Position numbers and translations under genes: made by a program
NCBI GenBank assembly: GCA_017506865.1
Contig: JAFCMP010000052.1
Span: 62,001 to 126,000, forward strand
Direction of reading: 5' to 3'
From: Tribonema minus
Taxonomy: Eukaryota; Sar; Xanthophyceae; Tribonematales; Tribonemataceae
Length of the DNA: 64,000 nt
The notes under the pieces: generated by a model
Database searches by the model: none
Told to the model about the DNA's origin: nothing
Seen by the model: the letters and a program-made list of their open reading frames with translations, nothing else
Shown: positions 24,725-36,270 of the stretch, piece after piece
Layout: every line of letters begins with the position of its first letter
Position numbering within the stretch: the stretch's first letter is position 1

Positions 24725-27700
24725 ATGGTTCACCTTACGCCGTTCCTGGCACTGTTGCTCGCTGTCGGCGTTGCATCCATCACCGTGGACGAGGCTATTC
24801 GACGTGCCCACGATTACAGAATTGCAAGGTAAGGCTGACGCTTGCGCGAACGACGTCCTCAGTGCGAGACTTCGAAGCGGGTCGCGCGCTTGCGCGTTGG
24901 CACGGCACGGCTGACGTCGTTGAAGGCAACAGATTGACTCACCGCTTGCGCAATCTGGTTTTACTACTCTCTGAAGGTAACTTTCATGATGCTGCTGCTA
25001 CGATGACAAGACAAAGGCTGAGCGCCTCCTCGCCGACTAGCGTTGATGTCACCGCCGAGCGTTGCTAACTCCTCTGGATTGTGCTGTGGCAGCGATTGCA
25101 TAATGCAAGCAGCACGCGCATCTCTGTGCAGCCATCACCTACAGCACGTGAATCTGCCGCATTCAAACCTGCGAATTCTGTGCTCGGTCCCCTCGTGCCA
25201 TGTGGACAGAACTACCTGCACGTGACTAGGCGTCGGAGAGCATGGAAACTAGCAACGTTGTACACCTCCACTGCGCTGTACGCGTGCCTTTTCATGGACG
25301 TCCATGCAGATTGCAGCAGCTCAGCGGTCGGGCCTGCAGATATGGCAAAAACCTGCGATGGGCACTCGTTGTTGTATCAGCAATTGTGAACCTGTACCCC
25401 ATCTGATGCAACTGCAACTGCCGCCCATGCTGGCCCCTTCGCCGCCCTAACCAAACAGCTTGACACAGTCACAACACATCAGCTTCCTTAGAGTATGATT
25501 GCATATTCTGGAAAGGGTATCTGACCCTCAAACAGAAGTACACGCGATACATTCACTCCATGCACTACCCTCACCTCGCAGCACCCCCCCCTCCTTCCCC
25601 CTCTCCTCCCCGTTCCTCCTGCGCCGACGCATCGCGCAGGTGGCGCGAGGCGCGCCGACAGATGACGAGCGCTGCCGCGCCCGACGGCGGCGCGCGCTCC
25701 CTGCAGCAGCAGCAGACGGTGCCCGCCGGAACGTGGAGCACGTCATGCACGAACGTCACGTACGCCGGCGGCGTGCTCACCGCCGACTGCGCGAGTGGCG
25801 CCGGCGCGGCACCTGTCACCAGCAGCGTCGCGGCGGCGGACGGCGACACCGTGGAGAACCGCAACGGCGTCCTCTTCAATGCCACGACGGGTATGGCCGG
25901 CACAGGAGCGACTCCAGGTCAGAGTCGCAGTCCCTGAGCGCTGCAGTGCTCGTTTTTGGGTATGCACACAGTGTTTGAAGCGTGTTTCCATACTTGTTTG
26001 TGCTGCGCTGGTCACCAGGTAGTATCTGACGGCCGGCTGCGGCAGCCGCACGTCAACCGCTCATCAGCCGTGACGTTGAGCACTGCTCATGGCAGGCAGG
26101 CGCACTGGCGGGGCAGGCGCTGCCACCATTCACCAAGTGCACACTCCCTAACGACACCATGCCCCACTGCAGGCTGCTCAACTGCGCAAGTCGCCGGCGC
26201 TGAATGGTGTAGGCACATGAGTGCTCGCCCACCCTAGCCACTGACTGCGGTACCGAGACCTGCACACCAAGCGCAACGAACAGGCGTACTCGCCGCCGCA
26301 TGCGCAGACAGCTTGTCAATCACCCCCTCTTAAGCACACGTGCTTACAAGCGCTTTCTCGCCGCCACTCTCCCCGCAGGCCCCAGCAACATGACCCCCAC
26401 CAACGGCCCCGCCTCAACCCCCCAGCCGACGTCCACCGGCACCGCCGACCCCTCCCCCGGCGGCACCCCCGCCTCGACCCCCCAGCCGACGTCCACCGGC
26501 ACCGCCGACCCTTCCCCCGGCGGCACCCCCCCCTCGACCCCCATCGGTGGTACCCCCGCGCCGTCGGCCGCGGAAACCCCCGCCTCCACCGGCTGGGCGC
26601 CGGCGCTGCCGCAGGGCGACTACGCGGCGTCGTGCACGCTGATTACATACGACAACGGCAACCTCAGCGCGCTGTGCATAGACGCGTTGGGCGCCCCGCA
26701 GTTTAGCAGCGTGTACGCGCAGCTGGAAGATGTCGTTGTGAACAGCAACGGCGCGCTGATCAACCTGACGAGCCCCGCGACGGCGCCGCCGACCGGCGCA
26801 GGTGAGCGCTGCGCGCCGTCTTCAGTTGTTGAAGTTATTTAAATCAACGTCTTCAGGTCATGTCCTGGCCATGTGCTCGGCTGTGTAACCTGTATGTTCG
26901 TCTCTGCACATTTGGCTTGGCTCTACAACACTTAAAGTATGGCGTTGATCGCATGGTTCTAAGTTGGTGTACTGGCCAGGCAGCGGCGCTCGCCGCAGTG
27001 CACACTGTGTACTGCATGAACTGAAAAGATTTGTGTATGGCCGAGCAAGTCACGCGCAAGCTAGAGACTCGTCAGCAACGCGGCGATCTCGCTAAGCGCT
27101 GCCAGCAGCGGCAAGCCAAAGCGCAGCTGCTCTGCAGTGCTGGCAGCGGCGCTGATTGTCGCGTGTGCCCTGCGCACCTGTGAAGCAGCCGGCCCTTGAG
27201 ACCCTAAGATCTCCTTCGCTCGATATTGATGACAGCCACATCGCCGGCCATTAACGGGGAGGTACACGTATAGCGTCTGACGCTTTGAAACGGTGCTCGA
27301 TCAGATGGTGTGACTGCGGTGCAAACCCTGACCCTAACCCTAACCCTAACCCTAATCCTAACCCTAACCCTATTCCTAACCCTACATCCGCGGCGCAGCT
27401 GGCAGCGAAGGGAAAACACTGCTGTGCGTCACCCTTGTAGCGGAGGAAAACACCTCCTCTGTGCATCGCCCTTGTAGCGTTGTACATACTTAGATTACAC
27501 TCCACAAGATGTAATTCCAGACCCCTCATGTTGCTATTTACGTATCTCGACGCGTCACAAGCTCTTTGACGTCGTCTTACAAGCTCTCTGACGTCGTCTT
27601 ACAATGACCAAAGGCGACGCTTTCGCTTCCTTGTTCATAAATCATTCAATGGCTGTAATTCTAACATATGCCTGTGCGGATAGTCCCCACGAGCTTGCTC

Positions 27701-30700
27701 AAACTTTCTGCTCAGCAAGGAAGTTGCGCCACAGTCAGCTAAGCAGGCTCGGCCGCGAGCGAGACACGCTCACATACCCTCCTCTCAACCCCCCCCCCCC
27801 CCCCCCCCCTTAACCGCGCCCAGGCACCCTGCCGACCTGCTCGCTCAGAATCGACGCCCTTGGCTCGATCGTGGGCATGGCGGAGCTCTCCGTGCAGAAC
27901 GACGTGACAGGTGACTTCGTGCCGCTCACGCTGACCATCGTGGGCGGCGCCGATCCGGCGTACCCCGCAGTCAACTGCATGGACGGCGACGTCACCACCT
28001 CGTGCGCCGCGCAGAGGACCGCCTCGATGGTACGTGAGACTCGGGAGCGGGACTCTGAGTTGGAGCCAGAGTCAGGGCTCGCATGCGTCGTCGCGGCAGA
28101 GCGAGACTCGAATTTAGCGACAGGGTCAGGTTCAGGGTTGACGTCGCGGTCAGCGTGTGTGGCGCGACTCGCAGCGGGCTGCGGTTCGCCCGAGCGAGAA
28201 CCTGGCTTGAAGCCCAGGCTCATGTTGAATGGCGCCAATCTGTTTGCGTGTATGACGTGTGTACGGTATGTACGCATGACGCGGTGCGCATGTCACAGGC
28301 GACGATGCATACGTGTGCCGTCATGGGCGTAGTCTGACCAGAAAAGGGTCCGTCAAACCCACCGGCCCCGTGGGGGGCGCCGAGGGCCTTTGAGAAATCC
28401 CTGTGCCGCTCACACTGAGACGCCATGTACGTCGGCTGCGGCACCCGGGAACTGAGGTCAGACAAATCCCGCCCCGCCGAGCGGCGGTACCCATGCCTTA
28501 CTTCAAGTTCAGAAGGCTTGGGTTCCTGATGATAAGACACTTGCTCGGTCCACGGACTCATCATGATGATGGAAGTACTTCGCAGCTAAACTCGACGGCG
28601 CAGCCCGCTACTTCAGACTCACTTCTCAGAGCGCAGACTTCGCCGATCCGCGCCGCAGAGTTCCATGATGGACGTCACCTTCACCTGCCCGGCGGGGGTC
28701 GTCCAGGGCTTCACGGCGCACATCGTCAACCGCCAGGACTGCTGCCAGGAGGCCATCGACGGCATGGTGCTGGCACCATTCAATGCGGACGGGTCTCGGC
28801 AGCCCGTGTACCCGATCCAGTACGTCGCACCCAGCTACGCGGTGCCGCTGGGTGTGGCAGGTGCGTTGCGCCGCGCGAGAAGTTCCGGGAGGCACGTCAC
28901 CACTTGAGGTTTGCCGTAGTTTGCGCTGGTTGCGCCCGCGTGCCCTGCAGGGGCGGCAGTGGCACGTTGTACTACCCAATGCATAGGCCGTAACGAGCTT
29001 TGTAAATGTGTCGCTTTGAGAGCAGACGGCGCACCAAATCGCTGCAGCTGCAAGAGGCAGGCACTGCTGTCAAACCACTGTCATGCTGTCCGTCCAAAGC
29101 CGCCACGCGCGCTGCTGCTACAGTAGACCTAACACCACTGCTAACCCTGCTTTGTACATTATTGCCAAGCACACCACACACATTCCTTACCTAATTCTAC
29201 ATTGAAGCACTTGCATGAAGAAATACGCATGCATCAGTGATCATGTACGAAGAAACCCTCAAGGTGTACAAGAAAGATTTACGCGTCCGAATTACTGCTC
29301 GCGCAGCCGCCCAACCCTACTGCGCGCGCCTCAGCCGACCGCACTCACGCAGCGCATGACCCCAAAGCGCCGTGCCGCTGCTGTGCGTGTATCTATCTCC
29401 GCAGACAACGGCATGAACGTCAACCTTAATAGCATTGTCTGCGTCTACCCCCCCGGTAACGAGATCACCCCCGACATGTGGCCTAGTGGGTGCACCACGT
29501 ACTGGAGCCACTTCAACGGCCAGAAGCGCGAGGTGGGTGTGCTACATACCGTATGTATGGTGCTCGGATTAAGAAGGGCCCTCCTGAGACATACCGTATG
29601 TATGTTGCACCACGTACTGGAGCCACTTCAACGGCCAGAAGCGCGAGGTGGGTGCGATTCATACCCTCTGTATGGTACTTGGATGAAGAAGGGCCCTCCT
29701 GAGACATCCCGTATGTATGGTATTGGCTAAGAAGGCCCTCCTGCAGGGGGGGGGGGGGGGGGGGGACTGTTTGTGGTAGTGGAGGACGAAACGCTCCGTG
29801 TCGATGACATCGGTAGAGCACCGTGCGCTGTGTCGTTCAGCGTCAAGATGTCATCGATCTCTCTTTTGCGCAACGTAAGCGAGAACTGTGTGCGATACAG
29901 TGTGGTGCGCTCAATGAGCACGGGGTTGCGCACGCTGCGCCGAATCGCCGCGCGCTCTCAGTTCCGCGTGCAGCGCGCGGCCTCCGCCGCGCGTGCACTC
30001 TAGCGTTGTCGTGCTGCAATACACCTCGCGGAGGCTCTGCTGGCATCTGGATGCTCATCTGCTGCAATCAAACTAGTCCACCTGTCGCAACAAGCAAGAC
30101 AGCGCAAACGCCGATGTGCGCGCGCCGGCGAGCGCTGAGGCCCCCGCCGCGGCGCGCACAAGCGTACACGCGCATGCGTATCGCCACCGCGCTGCGAAGG
30201 CGCCTGAGTACACACGCAGCAGCGGTGCCGCTCACACACAGAGTCGATGACGCCTGCTGCCGCCCGCGCGTGCCCTGCCCCCCCCCCCCCCCCCCCTGCC
30301 TCCCAGGTGTGCCTGCCGGACTTTGCGACGTGCATGCCCAAGACGACGCCGTGCGCCAACGTCAGGTACAGCGGCCTGCCCGGCGGCGCTGCGTGCATGG
30401 ACGGCTGCCGCGAGGTGCACTACGGCTACGGCATGGGCGTGCTGCTGTGCCTCGCGCGCGACGACGACCCCGCGCCGTGCGACGTCGTCTACAACGACTA
30501 CGCGCCAGGTGAGCAGCGGCAGCGCCCAGTACGTTGACCCCCCTTGCGATAGCGCTGCCATGCGGCGGCCCAGTTGACAGTGCGGAGGCGCGCGTCGTGA
30601 CGCTGAGCCGTGCTGCTCATGTGCGACGTCATCTGCAACGAGTACGCGCCAGGTGCGCAGCAGCAGCAGCGCTCGACGCGTTGCCGCATCACGTTCTCAT

Positions 30701-32360
30701 GTTCTCTGCCGTACGCCGCGCCATCATGCTGCCATATGGCGGCCCCAGTTGACATTGCGGAGGCGCGCGTTGTGATGCTGAGCCGCGCTGCTCATGTGTG
30801 ACGTCGTCGACAACGACTGCGCGCCAGGTGCGCAGCGGGGGCGCTCAGTATGTTGCCGCATCACGTCAGCCGCACGTTGCCCACCGGCACTTGAAGTGAC
30901 CCGTGCGCTGCTGCTGCCTGCCGCCCCTGCCGCCGCGACCAGTGTGCCTGTCGGACGTGTGCGGCACGCGCGTGGGCGGCTGCAACAAGGTCGGCTACTG
31001 CCCCGCAATGGTGAGTACCCAATGTGCAAGCCGCAGCGTGTACAGATTTGCGGCATGTGTAGCTGTGTCTGTCTGCAGCAGCATCCCAAGGGGCTTCCCA
31101 ACTTAAATTTTCCTTGCTCTGTAGACTAAATGTGTGCATGGCAGAAAAGTCAGTGACACTGACACTGTGCCCGGTTTACAGACCACAACGCATACGGACT
31201 TCGCAGGCTGGCATGTGGCTGTAGCCTGCTGCTTTGTGCGTACATATCTGCAGCGTCATCTCGTGACGATTCCCAGGCTTCACGCTCCTTGTACTTTTGT
31301 GTCGATGGTAGAAACAAAGACGGCGACGTGCATCGCAGCTCTGCTCACAAGCCAGGTCATTGCGCTTGCGCCTTGTGTGTTAGAAGTATGCCCGACATCA
31401 ACAGTGCAAACATCAGTGCCCCTGTCTTGCGCGCCAGTGCGCCTTTGGGCAAGTTAACAACTGTGTCGCTGAGCTGCTCTGCTGCACCGACTTCGGCAAT
31501 CCATCTCCAATCCAATCCATAATCCTGCCCTGTAAAGCCCATGCTCTTGGGACAACCACCGTCAGCCTCGCGCGCGATGCTGCTGTCCCAGCGACGCTCT
31601 ACTGCTGAGCATCTGATGCACGCTTCTGGCGCTCCCGGCAAACGCTCACGGCTTGCCTACCCTTGCCGCTCGTGCTGTGCAGAATGAAGTCTTCTGCTTC
31701 GACAATTGCATCACGACGGGCGGGCTGCAGTGGACGGGTGCGTTCATTGCTCAGTTGCAGTTCTAGGCAAACTGGCTCATGCATGATGCACACAGAAAGG
31801 CCGGCAGCCTATATTCTAAGTAAGTAGCTATTCAAGTAGAGAGTCGAGCGTCATAGGGGTTTGAGGTTTAGGCGTACGCACTGCAACACACATCAGCGCC
31901 CAGTCCACGGCGTGGACATTGTCAAAGATTATGTTTGCGTCAGCAGTGATGCAGAATGCGCATGTGATGGCTGACGCTTGCGCTAGGGCAGCCCAAGCGC
32001 GTGTGCGTGCACGAACGCAAGTGTACTACGCGATTATATGGCCCCACAGTACGGTAGAATTGCTCAGGCTGCCTTATCAGGTGTGCAGTTCGCGCCACCG
32101 TCATCACATGCGGCATCGCTCAGCGGAGCGTGGACCGCCTGCTCTCCCTGCAACCATCCACGCTGCTGTCGCACCCTGCACCCAAACCCTTGCCGCCGCG
32201 CATCGCCAAACCCTGTCGTGTGGTCCCTGACACCTATCTCCCCCCCCGCCACCCTCTTGCGTGTGATGTTTACATTTGAACAGATGGCATCCCCGTATGC
32301 ACCGACGGCTCATCCCCTTGCTCCGGCGGCACCCAGCTCTCCGCCGCGTACTGCCCCTAG
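24725..32360 (+). CDS. Secreted lectin-like protein: cyanovirin-N-like modules, discoidin-like region, Cys-rich tail
   Basis: Exons are 24725-24828, 25640-25890, 26379-26801, 27824-28029, 28659-28860, 29405-29532, 30307-30508, 30943-31010, 31683-31737 and 32284-32360. All phases agree and predict 571 residues. The start MVHLTPFLALLLAVGVAS is a signal peptide. Two modules, GTWSTSCTNVTYAGGVLTAD and GDYAASCTLITYDNGNLSAL, have the G.(W/Y)..SC....Y..G.L.A.C pattern of cyanovirin-N homology domains. A Thr/Pro/Gly-rich linker with a 20-residue repeat separates them. Exons 4-5 (PAYPAVNCMDGDVTTSC, AHIVNRQDCCQEAIDGM) resemble the F5/8 type C galactose-binding fold. Exons 7-10 are rich in paired cysteines, ending LSAAYCP. 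Secretion and carbohydrate binding are inferred. Introns after exons 6 and 7 contain duplicated donor junctions. Confidence 0.8.
26411..26540 (+). repeat. 60-bp coding tandem repeat (Pro/Thr linker)
   Basis: Two nearly perfect 60-base units start at 26411 and 26471, with a partial third. They encode STPQPTSTGTADPSPGGTPA twice in the linker between the cyanovirin-N-like modules. The low sequence divergence indicates recent expansion. Confidence 0.9.
27324..27385 (+). repeat. Interstitial CCCTAA tract
   Basis: About nine CCCTAA-like units, two slightly altered (taatccta, tattccta), lie in the third intron of the lectin-like gene. There is no sign of a chromosome end. Confidence 0.9.
29492..29654 (+). 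repeat. Perfect 48-bp duplicate of the exon-6 donor junction
   Basis: Bases 29492-29539 span the end of exon 6 (splice at 29532) and the first intron bases. They recur identically at 29607-29654, including the aggtgggtg donor. Flanking intron text (acataccgtatgtatg, aagaagggccctcctgagac) is also repeated out to about 29735. The period is 115 bp. This is the youngest-looking junction duplication in the window. Confidence 0.92.
30509..30870 (+). repeat. Two decayed copies of the exon-7 donor junction
   Basis: The real exon end at 30508 reads tacaacgactacgcgccag then gtgagc. Related junctions occur at 30652 (tgcaacgagtacgcgccag) and 30827 (acaacgactgcgcgccag), both followed by gtgcgcag. Shared intron text (gttgaca.tgcggaggcgcg, ctgagccg.gctgctcatgt) makes the unit about 144-175 bp. 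Confidence 0.87.
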
Positions 32361-32381
32361 CTGGGGCGCGCGCCGTCTCAG

Positions 32382-32530
32382 CTGAGGCATGCTGCTTCAG
32401 CTGAGCCATGCTGCTTCAGCTGAGGCATGCTGCTTCAGATGAGGCGTGCTGCTTCCGCTGAGACGTGCTGCTTTGGCTGAGGCGTGCTGCTTGAGCTGAG
32501 GCATGCTGCTTCAGCTGAGGCGTTCTGCCA
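32382..32530 (+). repeat. 19-bp minisatellite
   Basis: About eight tandem copies of ctgaggcatgctgcttcag with point changes begin 22 bp after the stop codon of the lectin-like gene, so they probably fall in its 3' UTR or just beyond. Confidence 0.92.
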
Positions 32531-34497
32531 CTCCACGCCGCGACATCAGCGTCGGGAGTCGGCAGAAAATGAGCTGTGAGCCGCATCGGAATGATCGTGA
32601 CGTGAACGCAGCCACGATGGCACACTCGTAGACGAGCAAAGCGTGCCTTTGGTGCCCCATTTTCGTATGCTCTATGTGGATTGCAGTTTTCTTAGACAGC
32701 AAGGGCCGCGCCGCAGACTGGTGGCACGAAGCCTAGGAAGCTGCAGCTGGTAGGATGTATTCAAGTTCAAGTTGCCGCTGCGCTAGGCACGTGCCAGCCT
32801 CTTGCAGCCATATCATTGTATTTGTTGAGAGTGGTGTGCAGCACCAAAAGTGTGCGCGCCTTGATGTCTCAATTGTCGTTGCTTACAGGCCACGACACCT
32901 GCAGCTTCGTTGCGTGTATGCTGGCGGCATTTGCCATCAGGATGAGTGACCACTAGAGTTTTTTGTGTGCTGGATGGTCAGAAGCCCCGGTGCAAATGAG
33001 ACATTGCATTACATCTACTTCAAGTATTGACATCTACTTCAAGTATTGACATCCTTGCAGCCACAATGCACACGTGTGGCATGGAGTATCTTCATGAGCA
33101 ACCTGGCTCTCTTGCCCGATGAATGCTGATTCAGTTGAATGCACTGGAAGCTGTTCACACATTGCCTTCTTTGCATTGCCGTGTCCCCCTTCGCATATGT
33201 CGACTCTGCATGCGCAACGCACAAGCTGTTGGTCGTGCTGGACAGTGTCTGTTGCCTTGTAGACCACGGCGCTGCACATGTGCTGTTGTATGGCTACATC
33301 AATGGTCTTCCCCGCGTTCCGCCCCATCAGTGTGGTGCGCAGGTAAACACGTATTGCGCGGTGTGCTCACCCCTGAGTTACCATCATTGCTGGCACTCTT
33401 GTTGTGACGACGAATCCGACATTGTGGGACGTGGTGCAGTGCTGCCACGGCAGTGGCACCAGTTCAAGTTGCTGATGCCAACATGGTCTGCATTTCCCGG
33501 GCTCTAAACAGTTGCCAAATTGGTCTACTGTACAGAAGGCTCACTGATTCGGTGCCTGCACTCTGAATAGGGGCAGCACCGGACAGTTCGCTAGCATGAT
33601 TTGCTAGGTTACAGCAAGGTGGCAGCCGTGCATGGCGGCTACATGAGCACAGTAGAATGCCTGTCCATGATCTACATGGCAGTGCAGACTTTCTGTTGGT
33701 GGCTGTTACGGTCAGCTTAGGCAGTGGCCTGAGGAGGTTGGTCTTCCGCGCAGTCCATCAAGCTTATTGCTGCACAGGGTGTCAATGCAGCCGCACAAAT
33801 GGCTCATGGCTCCAAACTTCACACCATTCAAGCACATGGTGCACAATAAGCGCGGCAGTCTGATGCAATTCTCGTGTACACTGTGTGGGTGCCGCTTCTC
33901 ACACACAATGTGCCATGGCTGCATGTCAATGCTATCACATCAGCGTGCATATGTAAGACGATCGCCGCGCCTCAGCCTGGCGCACGCAAATTCCTGGCTC
34001 TCGTGGGTGCATCTGGACAGTCTGGACAGGAGCAGCTGTTCAGCATTCTTCATGTGCAGTTGGAGGTATGCATCAGAACGACGACTGTCAGAGTTGCACA
34101 GAGCTGCAGTGACACAGGTGCAAGACAATAGCAGACTTGCACGCGCAGAGTGACAGCAAGGCCGTACGAAGGTGTCTGCCGTACAAGCCTGCACGCACAC
34201 GTACAAGTCAGCAAACGAACGCAACATGCTGACGACACATACAGGTGGCCTTTGCTGAACTTTCATTTACAACACGCAGTAATGACGACTGCCTCTAATC
34301 ACTCCTCACTTAACTCACAGCTACCTTTGACGTCACAGCTGTTGACACAGCACAGAATTCTATGGTACAAGTACTCCCCACTCCATGCGGACTACATTAA
34401 CGCAAGTGCCTGCTGGCTTCGACACGTATGAACTGCAATGGGCATGGAAGATGGGGTACCATGCTGCAGCTTCAACCCCCTCCTGATGTTGCGACTA
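32531..34497. other. Region without a recognised gene
   Basis: Several plus-strand open frames (for example 33139-33507 and 33767-34153) encode Cys/His-rich text, but none has a motif I can name or a convincing splice pattern. A 20-bp tandem pair containing the word acttcaagt lies at about 33013-33050. A decayed transposon gene is possible but unsupported. Confidence 0.35.
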
Positions 34498-35574
34498 CTA
34501 CCGCTTGCCGCGTGGCTTGTTTTTCTGCAGCTGGTCAGTGCGCTTGCGCGGGATAGCTCCAAGGGGTGTGCTCGACTTTGATGGCTTTGGCAATGCATTC
34601 ATGATAGCTTCAGCGAGCTGGTTGACACCTCTTGATCGCAGGCACGCCCAGGCGATCAATGCCATCACTGCGAAGCAGGGTGCCCTCACCCAGTAGGGCG
34701 TGACGAACTGGACCACCCTGTCACAAAAGAACTGGGGAAACCTGACAATGACTGAGCATAACACCATGACTGACAAAATCACTACGAACGGCTTGCACGT
34801 CAGCAGCTTGACGACCGCGTCGACGAGCTCCTTGTTGACAACATTCTGCCCGCCCCGTAGCTTGATCGCGCTGCATCTCGAGTGCTCCGCCAGGAGGATT
34901 GGCTGCCTGCGCCCAGGTCGGTCAGTGCTCCGCCGAAGCATGTGTAAGGCCATCATGGGCACCAGCAAGGGCGACGTGACCCTTGAAGCCGGTCTTCCCG
35001 CCAGCGCTGAGCTGCGAATGAGGTGCGCATCGTGCTCGTGCCGTGGTGGATTAGCGAAGGCGGCCAGATGCTGTTTGGTCGAGGAAGGCATGATATGATG
35101 ACCGGGCCCTCTGGTGCTGCGTGTTGGCTGATCAGCGACTGTGTGCGCTGTAGGATCACATCGCCAGTCGAGCGGCTTGGGGGGCCCCCACATCTTCAGC
35201 GGTTCAACACATAGCACAGCCCTGATTCGCTGAGAGCTGCCCAATGAGGGCGAAGTTGAAAGGTTGAACTTGGCTGATGCTCGCGGGACCCTTGCAGCAG
35301 CTATGTAATGTCTGCAACTTCCATGGTCTGCTGTTATGGTCGAACTGCCAGCATTGCTTGCTGCTGAGCTGTGCCACTTGTACAGTACAGTGTACAGTGC
35401 TACATATTTTAGACGAATCAATGACGCAGTCCTTGCACTGGCATCGCAACCATTGTTGCAGACACCAGCAAGAGAACTAGCTGCTGTGCGCCGAGCTTCA
35501 GTGCAGCAAAATTGTGACCTGTTGCAGATGGTACAAAATCTGCAGGCGCGACGATGTCGCATGCTCAACAGCAT
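34498..35574 (-). CDS. Unrecognised intronless ORF with two membrane segments
   Basis: A 358-codon uninterrupted frame, the longest in this part of the window apart from the poly-Ala frame. An alternative start at 35091 gives about 197 residues. The C-terminal half holds two hydrophobic segments, FVVILSVMVLCSVIVRFPQF and RAPCFAVMALIAWACL, then a lysine/arginine-rich tail ending NKPRGKR. A KLRGG motif precedes the membrane part and could mark a cleaved leader. I do not recognise the family. The N-terminal half looks compositionally random, so the shorter form is more plausible. It lies alone between the lectin and HPF genes. A shorter plus-strand frame (35336-35647) overlaps it and could be the real one instead. 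Confidence 0.4.
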   Translation of the reverse strand: MLLSMRHRRACRFCTICNRSQFCCTEARRTAASSLAGVCNNGCDASARTASLIRLKYVALYTVLYKWHSSAASNAGSSTITADHGSCRHYIAAARVPRASAKFNLSTSPSLGSSQRIRAVLCVEPLKMWGPPKPLDWRCDPTAHTVADQPTRSTRGPGHHIMPSSTKQHLAAFANPPRHEHDAHLIRSSALAGRPASRVTSPLLVPMMALHMLRRSTDRPGRRQPILLAEHSRCSAIKLRGGQNVVNKELVDAVVKLLTCKPFVVILSVMVLCSVIVRFPQFFCDRVVQFVTPYWVRAPCFAVMALIAWACLRSRGVNQLAEAIMNALPKPSKSSTPLGAIPRKRTDQLQKNKPRGKR

Positions 35575-36270
35575 TCGTGTTCATCTTTGCCTCCAGAATA
35601 TGACTGTGCACGTGCAAGAGCCTGGCCACACACTTGATGGTCTCTGATGCCGCTCACTGGCTACACATCCTGCTGCCATCAACACCAGCAGTTCCAAATA
35701 CAGTGCGCATGCTGCTGGCACTTGACGATCAAATTTTCATTCTGTAGCCAATGGCGCGCCGCGCACACAGTCACTACGACTGACACAGCTCCTGCACTTA
35801 TTCTCATCAAACAACAACAAAACACATCAAAATAGATGTGGCAGCGTCGAGTTCAAGTCCACCAACCAACGTGCATTAAACAGACAGCTCTGTGCCGGTG
35901 AGCTTGTGCTAGCAGGTCACACGCAACCCACTTGAAGTGCCAGTGGAGGCAAATGTGTGACGGCCCTGAGATACCACAAGTGCACGCATGCCCCCCCCCC
36001 CCCCCCTCCCTCACACTATCTCTACCACCTCCTTTAGTAACATGATGGAACTCGTAGCCAAAGCGCCGCGTGTGCACTGCGCACGCACGACGCGCTTTTG
36101 CGGTGCGGCGCACCGGAAGAAGCGCGTCAAACAAAAACACGCACGCAGCATCGCGGGCTCGTACAGAAGTGCGTACACTGCCAATGGTGGCCCGGGTGTG
36201 TTTGTGTGTGTGCTGCCGAGGCGTGCTATTCCGATGATCGCTGCTGCTGCGGCGCGCAACGCAGCACGGC
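35575..36270. other. Region downstream of the HPF gene
   Basis: No recognised gene. It contains a long C run at about 35991-36006 and lies between the unrecognised ORF and the HPF stop codon at 36271, so part of it is probably HPF 3' UTR. Confidence 0.4.

Noticed and set aside
33139-34153. Cys/His-rich frames suggesting a transposase
   Set aside because: I could not identify a catalytic motif or a consistent zinc-binding pattern, and the frames are short; reported only as an unassigned region.
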